Assembly: GCA_023423795.1 (NCBI GenBank)
Contig: JAFAEX010000133.1
Coordinates: forward strand, 1-63,250
Source: Chloroflexota bacterium
Lineage (GTDB): Bacteria > Chloroflexota > Chloroflexia > Thermomicrobiales > UBA6265
Direction of reading: 5' to 3'
Length of the DNA: 63,250 bases
The notes below the pieces were generated by a model that saw nothing but the letters and a program-made list of their open reading frames with translations, had not been told where the DNA came from and made no database searches. The translations under genes and the position numbers were made by a program. Below are positions 1 to 8,623 of this stretch, piece by piece. Each line of letters starts with the position of its first letter. Within the stretch, counting starts at the first letter, position 1.

Positions 1-24
1 CCCGGCTCCGGCGCCTATCGGCGA

Positions 25-51
25 GCGGGGGTGCGTATCACGCGCCCCCGC
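25..51 (+). terminator. Hairpin terminator of a gene left of the window
   Basis: An 11-bp stem (25-35 with 41-51, one mismatch) closes a 5-nt loop and is followed by TTTCC. It lies upstream of the first gene, so it would end a plus-strand transcript entering from outside the window. Confidence 0.45.
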
Positions 52-133
52 TTTCCGCAACCGTCGGTGCATCGAGGCCGTTCCCCATCGTTACTCGCCC
101 CCGCGGTAGCAGGTGCGCTCGAGGAGCCGGTCG

Positions 134-904
134 ATGACCCGCCGGGACGAACCGAAGGCAGGACGCCGAACAAGCGCCGTCCAGACCGCCGGCCTCGCCC
201 TGGCGGTCGCAATCGGCTCCGTTGCCGGATCCGCACCAGGAGCCGAATCGCTCGCCCGTACGGGCGGCGCAACGGGAACGATTCGGATCGGAACGACCAG
301 CCTGGTGGTCGAACTCCCGGTCGAACCGCAGGCGGTGGCGAAGGGCCTCAGCGACCGTAACGCCGTCAGGCCGGGCACCGAGGGGATGGTGTTCCGGGCG
401 GACGGCGAGCCGGGATTCACGATGGCCGGGATGCTGTTCTGTCTCGATTTTATCTGGATTGCCGGCGATGCCGTCGCCGGCGTTTCCGAGGACGTTTGTC
501 CCGCTCCGCCGGGCGGAGATCCGCCGGTGGTGTATCCGCCCGCGCCCGTGACCGCCGTCGTTGAGACGCGGGCCGGGTGGGTGGCGGAGCACGGGGTCGC
601 CGCTGGAGACGGGGTTTCGCCGCTCGCGGTCGCGCCCCGGACCGTCGTCCGCATGGTCGCCAAGGCGGCCCGGAACGGCCGGTTTGCACCGGTTGAGAGT
701 GAGACGATCGAGCGGACGTTGATTTACGCCGGTATCGAGCCGGCGCCGATCGTCGCCCGGATGGAGCGCGCCACCGCCGACGGCACGGTGACGAAGCGCG
801 AACGCCGCCGGGTTTTCCGGGAGGTTCGCACGCGGTTCGCCCAAACGCCGCGCGACGGTTCGCCGGTCAGTCAGGGCAATCGCGACGTGCTCCCGATCGA
901 TTGA
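134..904 (+). CDS. Exported DUF192-domain protein
   Basis: A 256-residue protein of unknown function. Residues about 15-40 form a hydrophobic Ala-rich leader, so export is likely. A DUF192-like core follows: a TSLVVELP strand, the segment GMVFRADGEPGFTMAGM that matches the family's (M)LF...F.M..M core, then LDFIWIAGD. DUF192 proteins are small beta-rich proteins, often exported, with no settled role. The last 110 or so residues are charged and helical and match nothing I know. The ATG at 134 is preferred to the GTG at 113 because GAGGAG at 121-126 sits 7 nt before it. The next gene starts 166 nt downstream on the same strand. Confidence 0.7.
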   Translation: MTRRDEPKAGRRTSAVQTAGLALAVAIGSVAGSAPGAESLARTGGATGTIRIGTTSLVVELPVEPQAVAKGLSDRNAVRPGTEGMVFRADGEPGFTMAGMLFCLDFIWIAGDAVAGVSEDVCPAPPGGDPPVVYPPAPVTAVVETRAGWVAEHGVAAGDGVSPLAVAPRTVVRMVAKAARNGRFAPVESETIERTLIYAGIEPAPIVARMERATADGTVTKRERRRVFREVRTRFAQTPRDGSPVSQGNRDVLPID

Positions 905-1070
905 CGTTCGCCGGAACCCTCGGCAACGCGCGCACTGTGGCGGATGCCCGGGCGTTGCCGCCGATGCGGTTCCCACCGGCCGGACGGGGGATGGATGCAT
1001 CCCGCACCGGCCACACCGCCGCCGTTGATGTTCCGGCGGACGGGGCCAGTTCGCTCCGGAGAGCGGTTCC

Positions 1071-4000
1071 ATGGACTTCGCATTGCTCGTCGCCCGGCTG
1101 CTGCTCGCGGCCGTTTTCGCGGTCGCCGGCGTGGCCAAGCTCGCCGATCTGTCCGGTTCCCGGCGCGCCGCGCGCGCCTTCGGCGTTCCGCCCGGGCTCG
1201 CCGATGTCGTCGGCGTGGCGCTGCCGATCGCCGAACTCGTCGTCGCCGTGTTGCTGATCCCGGTCGCCACCGCGCGCTGGGGAGCCGTGGCGGCGCTGGC
1301 GCTGCTCCTCGTGTTCCTCGCGGCGATGGCGAACCAGCTTCGCCGCGGGCAGCACCCGGACTGCCATTGCTTTGGACAACTTCATTCGGCGCCCCTGGGC
1401 GCGGCCACGGTGGTCCGCAACGGGCTGCTCGCCGCCGTCGCCCTGTTCATCGCCGTTGCGGGCTGGAACGACGCCGGCGCCAGCGCCGTTGCGTGGCTGG
1501 GCGGCGCGTCCGCCGTCGAGATCGTGGCCCTCGTCGCCTCGCTGCTGGGGCTGGCCGGCGTGGCGGCCTCCCTGTGGCTGGTCTACCACTTGATGGGCCA
1601 GAACGTCCGCCTGGCGGACCGGCTCGATTCCTTCGAAGCGGCGGTCGCCGGCGGCGACCTCTCCGCCCTGCGCGCGTCCGCCGATGAGGACGATGACGAG
1701 GACGACGACGACGCACCCGGGTTGGCGATCGGCGCGCCCGCGCCGGCGTTCGCCCTGCAGGGCCTCTTCGGCGAAACCCTGACCCTGGACGCGCTGCGGT
1801 CCGGCGGGCAGCCGACCTTGCTTGTCTTTTCCGACCCCGGCTGCGGCCCGTGCAACGCGCTGATGCCGGACATCGGCCGCTGGCAGCGCGAGCATGCCGA
1901 CGCGTTGACCGTCGCCCTCGTCAGCCGCGGCGGGGCGAGCGCCAACAAGCCCAAGGCCACCGAGCATGGGCTGACGAACGTCATGCTCCAGCAGGACCGG
2001 GAGATCGGCCGCGCCTACGGCAGCGACGCCACCCCGGTGGGCGTGATCGTCAACGCCGACGGCACGATCGGGAGCCGGCTCGCCCTTGGCGCGGATTCCA
2101 TCCGCGCCCTGGCGGCGAGGGCGCTCGCCGGCCGGATCAAGGCGCGCACGATCCCGCTGGCGCCGGTCGGGGCGGCGGCGAACGGGCCGGCCAGGGCCAT
2201 CGAACAACCCGCCGCACCGGTCGCGCCCGCGGCCGCTCCCGTCGGCCAGCCCGCCCCGGCCGTGGATCTGCGCGATCTGCGCGGGCGGCCGGTGAAGTTG
2301 TCGTCGTTCCGGGGGAAGCCGACGCTGCTGCTGTTCTGGGACCTGAATACCCCGCTCAGCATGGACATGCTGCCCGACATCCGGGCGCTGGATGCCGCGC
2401 CGCCTCCGAGCGCGCCGCGGCTGGTCGTGGTCTCGTCCGGCCCGCCGGCGGCGGCCCGCGCGATGCGGCTGAAGGCGCGCATCATCAACGATCCCGACGC
2501 CCGCGTGACCAATGCGTTCGGCGCGACCGGCACCCCGGCGGCGGTGCTGCTGGACGCCGAGGGGCGCATCGCCTCCGACGTGACCTACGGCGCGCGCTAC
2601 ATCCTCGCGCTGGCGCGCGGACTGGATGTCGCCAACCCGCCGGCGGACGGCATCGAGCGCGTCGGCCGCGAAGCGCCCGGCCTCGAACTGGCAACCATCG
2701 ACGGTCAGGCCGTGCGGATGGCCGATTTCCGGGGCAAACCGACGCTGGTCGTGCAATGGAGCACCACCTGCGGGTTCTGTGACCGGATGCTGCCCGACCT
2801 CCGCGCGCTGGCCAACGATCCGCCCGACGGAGCGCCGGGGTTGGTCGTGATCGCGCGCGGCGACGAGGATGCGGTCCGGGCGATGGACTTGAACGTTCCG
2901 GTGATCCATGACACGGACAACCGGGGCATGCGTGCGTTCCGCGCGTACTCGACCCCTTCCGCGGTGCTGATCGACGCGGACGGCACGGTCGCCTCGCCCA
3001 TCGCGGTCGGCGCCGACGAGGTGCTGCGGATCGCGCGCTCCACCACCGACGAGGAGCGCGCGGCCGCGGTCGCCGCGATCGGGACGCCGGCCGCCGATGC
3101 GCCAAGGCCGGCTCCGGCGTCCCGCTCCGGGCAGGCGGCCCCGTCGTTCACGCTGCCGGACCTCGGCGGCGGCAAGGTGTCGCTCGAATCGTACCGCGGC
3201 GAGCCGACGATGGTGCTGTTCTGGAACCCCGAGTGCGGGTTCTGCCAGCGGATGCTGGACGACCTGAAGGAGTGGGAAGAGGACCCGGACGACGACGCGC
3301 CTCGCCTGCTGGTCGTTTCCACCGGCAGCGTGCAGCAGAACCTTGCCCAGGGGCTGCGCTCCACGGTGGTGCTGGACACCGACTTTTCGGTCGGGGCTGC
3401 GTTCGGCGCGACCGGCACGCCATCGGCTGTGCTCGTCGATGCTGAGGGACGGATCGCTTCCGGTGTCGCGGCTGGCGGGAGAGCCGTGCTCGCCCTTGCC
3501 GATGGAGAGGAGATCGACCCGAGCGTTCCGACAAGCGTCGAAGACCCCGTCGTTGGCCTGCGGATCGGCAGTGCCATGCCCGATCTCGTGCTCCCCGACC
3601 TCGAGGGGACGCCGGTCGATTTCGCAACGTTCACGGGCGAACGCACGATGGTCCTGTTCTGGGACCTCGATTGCGGGTTCTGCGCGAGGTTCCTGCCGAA
3701 CCTCAAGGCCCTGGAAGCCAATCCGCCGGCCGGCGCGCCGCGCATCGTGGTCGTCGGGTCGGGCGAACCCGACGAATTGCGCGCCCTGGGCCTGTCCTCG
3801 CTGGTGCTCCGCAACGAGGACGACGCGGGGCACAAGGCGTTCAACAGTTGGTCTACCCCGGCGGCGATCATGATCGACGCCGACGGCACGATTGCCTCGG
3901 TCCCGGCCGAGGGTGAACCGGCCGTGGTCGCGCTCCTGAAGGGCGAAGATCCGGTGGAAGCGACGCGACGCTCCTACGAGGAGGAGCAGCCGAAACCGCT

Positions 4001-4472
4001 GGAGATCGGGACGCCGGCGCCGGACCTGGCGCTGCCGGACCTCGACGGGAAAACCGTCACGCTGGCGTCGCTGCTCGGCGCGCCAACCGTGGCCGTGTTC
4101 TGGAACCCGGATTGCGGCTACTGCGACCGGATGAAGGACGACCTCCTCGAATGGGAGGAGGAGCGGTCCCCGGGCGCTCCGCGGTTGGTCATCCTGTCGC
4201 GCGGCGACAAGGAAGCCAACCGGTCGTTCGGTTTCGAATCGCCGCTTCTGCTCGACGACGAGTACCAGGCGATGGCGGCGTTCCGCACGTCCGGCACGCC
4301 AACGGCGCAACTGATCGACGCGGACGGCAGGATTGCATCCGGCCTCGTCGTGGGAGCCGACGCGATCTTCGAACTGCTGGAGTCCGCCACCTTCGCCACG
4401 GCGCCGAAGCCGAGCGGCCGGACCGGGCTCCTGAATCTGGTTCGTCCGGGCGGACGCGCCGGCCGATCCTGA
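1071..4472 (+). CDS. MauE/DoxX-like membrane domain fused to six thioredoxin-like (TlpA) domains
   Basis: A 1133-residue protein built from a membrane domain and six thioredoxin folds. Residues 1-178 hold about five hydrophobic helices with a CHCFG motif (Cys98, Cys100), the signature of MauE-type redox membrane proteins related to DoxX and VKOR. An acidic linker (about 204-214) leads to six TlpA-like units, each opening with an IGxxAPxxxLxDLxG-like strand. Their active sites are CGPC at 258-261, a cysteine-less NTPL at 426-429, CGFC at 567-570, 722-725 and 868-871, and CGYC at 1015-1018, spaced about 141-168 residues. Each unit also keeps the TPxAxLIDADGxIAS-type cis-proline loop. TlpA proteins normally carry one such domain, so this is an internal amplification with one redox-dead copy. 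A role in thiol-disulfide transfer is inferred. Charges around the helices, read by the positive-inside rule, would leave the thioredoxins in the cytoplasm, which is unexpected. The glycosyltransferase gene follows after 156 nt. Confidence 0.88.
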   Translation: MDFALLVARLLLAAVFAVAGVAKLADLSGSRRAARAFGVPPGLADVVGVALPIAELVVAVLLIPVATARWGAVAALALLLVFLAAMANQLRRGQHPDCHCFGQLHSAPLGAATVVRNGLLAAVALFIAVAGWNDAGASAVAWLGGASAVEIVALVASLLGLAGVAASLWLVYHLMGQNVRLADRLDSFEAAVAGGDLSALRASADEDDDEDDDDAPGLAIGAPAPAFALQGLFGETLTLDALRSGGQPTLLVFSDPGCGPCNALMPDIGRWQREHADALTVALVSRGGASANKPKATEHGLTNVMLQQDREIGRAYGSDATPVGVIVNADGTIGSRLALGADSIRALAARALAGRIKARTIPLAPVGAAANGPARAIEQPAAPVAPAAAPVGQPAPAVDLRDLRGRPVKLSSFRGKPTLLLFWDLNTPLSMDMLPDIRALDAAPPPSAPRLVVVSSGPPAAARAMRLKARIINDPDARVTNAFGATGTPAAVLLDAEGRIASDVTYGARYILALARGLDVANPPADGIERVGREAPGLELATIDGQAVRMADFRGKPTLVVQWSTTCGFCDRMLPDLRALANDPPDGAPGLVVIARGDEDAVRAMDLNVPVIHDTDNRGMRAFRAYSTPSAVLIDADGTVASPIAVGADEVLRIARSTTDEERAAAVAAIGTPAADAPRPAPASRSGQAAPSFTLPDLGGGKVSLESYRGEPTMVLFWNPECGFCQRMLDDLKEWEEDPDDDAPRLLVVSTGSVQQNLAQGLRSTVVLDTDFSVGAAFGATGTPSAVLVDAEGRIASGVAAGGRAVLALADGEEIDPSVPTSVEDPVVGLRIGSAMPDLVLPDLEGTPVDFATFTGERTMVLFWDLDCGFCARFLPNLKALEANPPAGAPRIVVVGSGEPDELRALGLSSLVLRNEDDAGHKAFNSWSTPAAIMIDADGTIASVPAEGEPAVVALLKGEDPVEATRRSYEEEQPKPLEIGTPAPDLALPDLDGKTVTLASLLGAPTVAVFWNPDCGYCDRMKDDLLEWEEERSPGAPRLVILSRGDKEANRSFGFESPLLLDDEYQAMAAFRTSGTPTAQLIDADGRIASGLVVGADAIFELLESATFATAPKPSGRTGLLNLVRPGGRAGRS

Positions 4473-4628
4473 TCGGTCGGCCGGCCGTCACGCATCCGGC
4501 CGGCGCGCGTTCACCTCCTGCACCAGCGCGGAACCGCCGGCGCGGGCGCCGCGAGCGCCCGCGCCGGTCGGCGGAAACCCCGCTGGCGGCGCTTCGGACA
4601 CCGGCGCGGTTCGATCAAGGAGTTTGCC

Positions 4629-6611
4629 GTGGTCGCGCTCACGATCGGGATGGCCACGTACGACGATTTCGACGGCGTGTATTTCACGCTGCAATCGTTG
4701 CGCTTGTACCAGGATCTCGACGACACCGAGATCCTCGTCATCGACAACTTCGGGTGTGAATTCACGCAGCGGTTCGTGGAGTCCCTCCCGGATGCCCGCT
4801 ACGTCGAGGCAAAGGAACTCGTCGGCACCGCCGCGCCGCGCGACCTCGTGTTTCGGCGCGCACTAGGCAAGGCCGTCGTCTGCCTGGATTCCCACGTCTT
4901 GCTGGAACCGGGAGTGGTCGCGCGGCTGAAGGCGTACTACCGCGATCACCCGGAGACCAACGACCTGCTCCAGGGGCCGCTCGTGTACGACGACCTGCGG
5001 GCGGTTTCGACCCACTTCGCGCCGGTCTGGCGGAGCCAGATGTGGGGCGCGTGGGAAACCGACCCCCGCGGTATCGATCCGGCCGGTGAACCGTTCGACA
5101 TCCCGATGCAGGGACTGGGCGTGTTCAGCTGCCGGCGCCGGGCGTGGCCCGGTTTCAATCCGGCGTTCCGCGGGTTCGGAGGCGAAGAAGGCTACATCCA
5201 CGAGAAGGTCCGGCAGCGTGGCGGGCGAACCTTGTGCTTGCCGTGGCTGCGTTGGGTCCACCGGTTCAGCCGGCCCAAGGGCGTGCCGTACCCGCTGGCG
5301 GTCGAGGACAAGCTTCGCAACTACGTCATCGGGCACACCGAACTGGGGCTGGACATTGCGCCGGCGGTGGACCATTTTTCGACATTTCTGCCGCCGGATC
5401 GGGTCGAGGAGGTCGTCGATGCCGCCCTCGCGGAGATCGACGGTGGACGCGCGCGAGCCGCCGCGAAACCGGCCAAGCCGCGGGATCGCAAGCGACGCAA
5501 GGACCGGAAAGCGGCCGAGCCGGCATTCGACAACGACATGGCCCGGGCGCTGCTGGATGCCATCCCCGACGAAGTGAGAATCGCGTACGGGCTCGAACCG
5601 GTTGGTGTGCTCGATTTCCCCGGCGCGGGGCCGGAGCGGGATGCAGCGCGGGCGGACTCACGGGAGACGCTGCTGTCCCAGGGGTGGCTCGACGCGGCGC
5701 ACCTCGACTTGCTCACCGTGGACGAGGCCATCGCGCTCGCGCAGTTGAACGCCGGCGAGGCGCTGGGCGCGGCGGGCGTATCGGCCAGCCAATGGGCGCA
5801 CCCGGCGCACACCGAGCGGCAGGAGCTGGCGAATGCACCTCACTCGCCACCCCGAGGGGAACCCGAGGCGTTACCGCTCGTCAGTTGCATCTGCCCGACC
5901 TACAACCGCGCGCCGGCGTGGTTGTTCCTGGTGGAAGAAGCCATTGAATCGTTTCTCCGCCAGACCTACCCAAACAAGGAACTGATCGTCTTCAACGACT
6001 GCCCCGGTCAGACGCTTGCGTGCGCCGCGCCCGGCGTGCGGGTAATCAACGTGCCGCGCCGCTACCCGACGCTCGGCGACAAGTACAACGCCGCCATCGC
6101 CGCGGCCAGGGGCGACCTCATCGCGCCATGGGAAGACGACGATATAAGCATGCCGTGGCGGTTGTCGCTGTCGGTGGAGCGGCTGGGCACGGCCGACTAC
6201 TTCAACCCCAAACGTCACTGGTTGATGCTCGACACGGAACTCAAGGGCGACCAGCCGCACGGCTACGGCCACAACCTCAGCCTCTTCAGTCGCCGGGCGT
6301 TCGATCTGGTGGGGCGCTATCCGCAAGTCAGCGGCCCGCAGGATGCGATAATGGACGGGGCGCTGATGCACCACGCCATGTGCCGCGGCGGGCCATGGAC
6401 GGGCGATGCCGAGTTGACAAAGGCCGAGTGGTACTACATTTACCGATGGTGCGTGTCGCCGACGCACTTGTCCGGAAACGCAACGCCGGACGAGTTCTAC
6501 CGGTTCGTCGGCACGCAGCCGATCGAGCGGGGCCGCTTCGTCCTCCAGCCCCATTGGCGGGAGGACTACGAGGCCCGGGTCTCGGCCGAACTCCTCGCGC
6601 AGGCGGGGTAG
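4629..6611 (+). CDS. Double-domain glycosyltransferase (two GT-A folds)
   Basis: A 660-residue protein with two family-2-like glycosyltransferase domains. The first (about 1-245) has a DxH metal site (Asp87-Ser-His89 in CLDSHVLLEPG), a GLGVFSCRRRAWPGFNP stretch and GGEE at 184-187 ending at His211. This order resembles polypeptide GalNAc-transferases (GT27) and related GT2 enzymes. A Lys/Arg-rich linker (about 275-300) and a helical stretch lead to the second domain (about 415-640), with VSCICPTYNR, a WEDDD metal site at 501-505 and a late GPQDAIMD acceptor-side motif. The GTG start is chosen because AAGGAG lies at 4617-4622. There is no signal peptide or membrane helix, so it should be cytosolic. 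Substrate is unknown. It sits between the hexa-thioredoxin gene and a small acidic protein, all on one strand. Confidence 0.85.
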   Translation: MVALTIGMATYDDFDGVYFTLQSLRLYQDLDDTEILVIDNFGCEFTQRFVESLPDARYVEAKELVGTAAPRDLVFRRALGKAVVCLDSHVLLEPGVVARLKAYYRDHPETNDLLQGPLVYDDLRAVSTHFAPVWRSQMWGAWETDPRGIDPAGEPFDIPMQGLGVFSCRRRAWPGFNPAFRGFGGEEGYIHEKVRQRGGRTLCLPWLRWVHRFSRPKGVPYPLAVEDKLRNYVIGHTELGLDIAPAVDHFSTFLPPDRVEEVVDAALAEIDGGRARAAAKPAKPRDRKRRKDRKAAEPAFDNDMARALLDAIPDEVRIAYGLEPVGVLDFPGAGPERDAARADSRETLLSQGWLDAAHLDLLTVDEAIALAQLNAGEALGAAGVSASQWAHPAHTERQELANAPHSPPRGEPEALPLVSCICPTYNRAPAWLFLVEEAIESFLRQTYPNKELIVFNDCPGQTLACAAPGVRVINVPRRYPTLGDKYNAAIAAARGDLIAPWEDDDISMPWRLSLSVERLGTADYFNPKRHWLMLDTELKGDQPHGYGHNLSLFSRRAFDLVGRYPQVSGPQDAIMDGALMHHAMCRGGPWTGDAELTKAEWYYIYRWCVSPTHLSGNATPDEFYRFVGTQPIERGRFVLQPHWREDYEARVSAELLAQAG

Positions 6612-6659
6612 GGATCGCCGCCGGCGGGAATGGCGCGGCGATGCGGGAAGGAGAGCGCA

Positions 6660-6854
6660 GTGATTGACTTCACCGTCGATTCGATGGTCACGCGGATCAC
6701 CGTCGGGGCGATCGAGAGCGACGAAGACGACCTCGAAGATGACGACGAGGAGGTTTCGTACTCGCGGTTGATCACGATCGAGACCGCCGACGGGACGTTT
6801 CGTCTTGAGCTGATGGCGGACGACCGTGAGAGCCTGGAATTCGAAGAAGACTGA
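6660..6854 (+). CDS. Small acidic hypothetical protein (64 aa)
   Basis: A 64-residue protein with a strongly acidic centre (ESDEDDLEDDDEE, about 19-31) flanked by beta-like segments (VTRITVGA and SRLITIETADGTFRLEL). It has no cysteine, signal peptide or membrane helix. The GTG at 6660 is preferred over an ATG at 6630 because GGAAGGAG lies at 6647-6654. It begins 48 nt after the glycosyltransferase stop, so cotranscription is likely. I recognise no family. It could be an acceptor, chaperone or immunity-like partner of the two large upstream proteins, but nothing in the sequence decides this. Confidence 0.6.
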   Translation: MIDFTVDSMVTRITVGAIESDEDDLEDDDEEVSYSRLITIETADGTFRLELMADDRESLEFEED

Positions 6855-6868
6855 TCCGGAACCGACGA

Positions 6869-6920
6869 GCCGAACGGACGACTGCCCGGCGCACCGTCGC
6901 CGCAGCGTCGTCCGTTCGGC
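6869..6920. terminator. Long hairpin between convergent genes
   Basis: A perfect 14-bp stem (6869-6882 with 6907-6920) encloses a 24-nt GC-rich loop. It lies between the stop of the acidic protein on the plus strand and the stop of the zinc-finger gene on the minus strand, so it may terminate both. Neither side has a strong T tract. Confidence 0.5.
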
Positions 6921-6998
6921 ATAGGCGACGGCGTCGTCGCCGGCGCGTACAGTTTGGCAGCGACCAGGCGCACGCGATTTTGGAAGCGGAAATCAGTC

Positions 6999-7373
6999 CT
7001 AGACCTGGTGGTCGTCGGTTCGATGCACGTCCCAGCGAGTGGCGGGTGCACCGTCGCACCGCCTGTCGTTCTCGGCCGCGCCGCAGGCGCGGTTGATGAA
7101 CGCTTCCCGAGCGCCGGGCAGGGGCGGCGCAACCGTTCGCATCGCCTCGGCGGCAATCGAATCCAGCACCAGGGCGAGTTCGGATCGGCACGCCGGGCAG
7201 GTCTCGACGTGGGCTTCGATAAGCCGGAGGTCGGCGTCGGGCAACGCCAGCATCGCGAAGTCCGGTAGGCGGACCGACATCCGACAGGCGCCGGCGGGCG
7301 GCAGGTTCCGGCGCGTCGTCACGAAGATTGCCTCCCCCGGCAAAGCCCGCTGGCGCTGTGTCCGCTGCACCAC
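6999..7373 (-). CDS. Soluble zinc-finger (anti-sigma-like) protein
   Basis: A 124-residue protein with an H-x3-C-x2-C motif (HVETCPAC, His55, Cys59, Cys62) in a helical context like the zf-HC2 zinc-binding anti-sigma domain. It has no transmembrane helix, so it would be a soluble factor. The GTG at 7373 is chosen because GGAGGAG lies 8 nt upstream on the minus strand, although the frame stays open further up. It is not in the usual place directly after a sigma gene: the ECF sigma gene lies 1.25 kb away in the opposite direction. Pairing with that sigma factor is inference. Confidence 0.6.
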   Translation of the reverse strand: MVQRTQRQRALPGEAIFVTTRRNLPPAGACRMSVRLPDFAMLALPDADLRLIEAHVETCPACRSELALVLDSIAAEAMRTVAPPLPGAREAFINRACGAAENDRRCDGAPATRWDVHRTDDHQV

Positions 7374-7477
7374 GATGTCCGCTCCTCCGTGCTTCTTCGT
7401 GATGATACCGATTCGCGCTCGTGTGTGGGGCTGCCTGACCGCGGGTTGGGCGAGAAACATGAACGCTTCGTGAAGAG

Positions 7478-7507
7478 AATATAAACGCATTCCCCTGCGG
7501 CTGTACA
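7478..7507 (-). promoter_or_regulatory. Candidate promoter for the zinc-finger gene
   Basis: On the minus strand TGTACA (7507-7502) is followed by an 18-nt spacer and TATATT (7483-7478). The predicted start near 7471 would give a leader of about 100 nt before the GTG at 7373. This is a consensus match only. Confidence 0.35.
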
Positions 7508-8414
7508 GTGACGCGCGATCAGTCGGCAGGACGCTCGCGGACGTGTTCCCTGGCCGCCACGTGATAGCCATGGGGTGTTGTTTGAATGTGACGCCCTTGG
7601 CGCTGGAGGACGTGACGCGGCGGATCCTGCATGGAGGCGCGGCGAACGGATTTGCATGCCCGTTCGCCGGAGCGGGTTCGCAGGTGCGATGCTCGGAATC
7701 TGGCTGGTCGAGCGGACGAGCAGGACGTGAATCGCCGAGTTCGATGCGGGGCGCTCCGCGGGCACATTGGAACTGAACGCCGTTCCGATGCACCACGAAT
7801 GGGCCCGCTGCCTGCGCGGCGATCGTTTCCGTGGGAACACCCGAGGCCCGAAAAATGTCAAGCTGGCACACAAGCAAGAACATTGCCTAAATGGTATACA
7901 ACGATGGAAACAGACGGTATAGTGCACGCGATCGATCGGTCGGGCCGCTCCGAAAGCTCGTGTCAGCGCGTCGTTTCGCGAGGCGCCGGGTAGGGCGGTG
8001 ATTTGCGACGACGCGCTGGACGACGAATACGCGTCCGTTCGATGGTCGGCATGACCGTTCGTTCCATTCGCGCATGTTGCCGGAGCGGCGTTTGGTCGTC
8101 CCGGTCGCTCGTTTCGGTCGGAGGTGATGATGGGTTGTCGGCGTGCCAGGCCCGTTCCCGGGCCCGAGCGGAGCGATTGCCGCGCCGGCCGATGCACCGG
8201 CGTTCGGGGTGCGAACAGCTGACAGCGATGACAGCGATTTGCGCGCTCTTGGCGTGAGAGAACGACCATATCTCTATATGAACAGATGAGGATTGAACAA
8301 CCGAAAATTGCGCGGTTTGGCGGCACGATTGACCCGTCGCTGGGCCGCCGCTCTGTTCAACGAACGTTGCCGTATCTGCCATCAACCCGTTGGCGATCAT
8401 CATATCTAAATTGA

Positions 8415-8443
8415 TTGACACATAGCGATTGGGAAGGCATCAT
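8415..8443 (+). promoter_or_regulatory. Candidate promoter for the ECF sigma gene
   Basis: TTGACA at 8415-8420, a 17-nt spacer and CATCAT at 8438-8443. The -35 box is perfect and the -10 box is weak. Transcription would start near 8450, upstream of every plausible start codon of the sigma gene. Confidence 0.35.
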
Positions 8444-8623
8444 GACCGCGCCAACGGAAGCGATACCGGATCGCGGCGGCGATGGGTGCGGCGAATGCAC
8501 CCGGAGGCTGCTTCAACCGGCAGGTCAGTGAGGATGGCCGTGGGAGCGAGCAGCGCGCTGGCAGCGCACGATTCCCCGACGACCCCAGGGGTTCGCCGTA
8601 CCCGTGCCTTGAGGGGGGCTCGG

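Larger units (their letters stand above)
7374..8623. other. Gene-poor 1.25 kb intergenic region
   Basis: No reading frame here has a ribosome site, recognisable domain or credible composition on either strand. The base composition is visibly less GC-rich than its surroundings, with AT-rich patches near 7465-7500, 7850-7920, 8265-8300 and 8395-8425. It holds the two candidate divergent promoters listed separately. I see no tRNA or other structured RNA. Confidence 0.5.

Noticed and set aside
867..4310. Minus-strand open frame of 1147 codons
   Set aside because: It is antisense to the MauE/thioredoxin gene, is rich in Arg, Gly and His with no domain, and arises from high GC at third positions.
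7374..8428. Amino-terminal extension of the zinc-finger gene up to 7883
   Set aside because: The frame is open, but the only strong ribosome site is before the GTG at 7373, and the extension has no conserved features.
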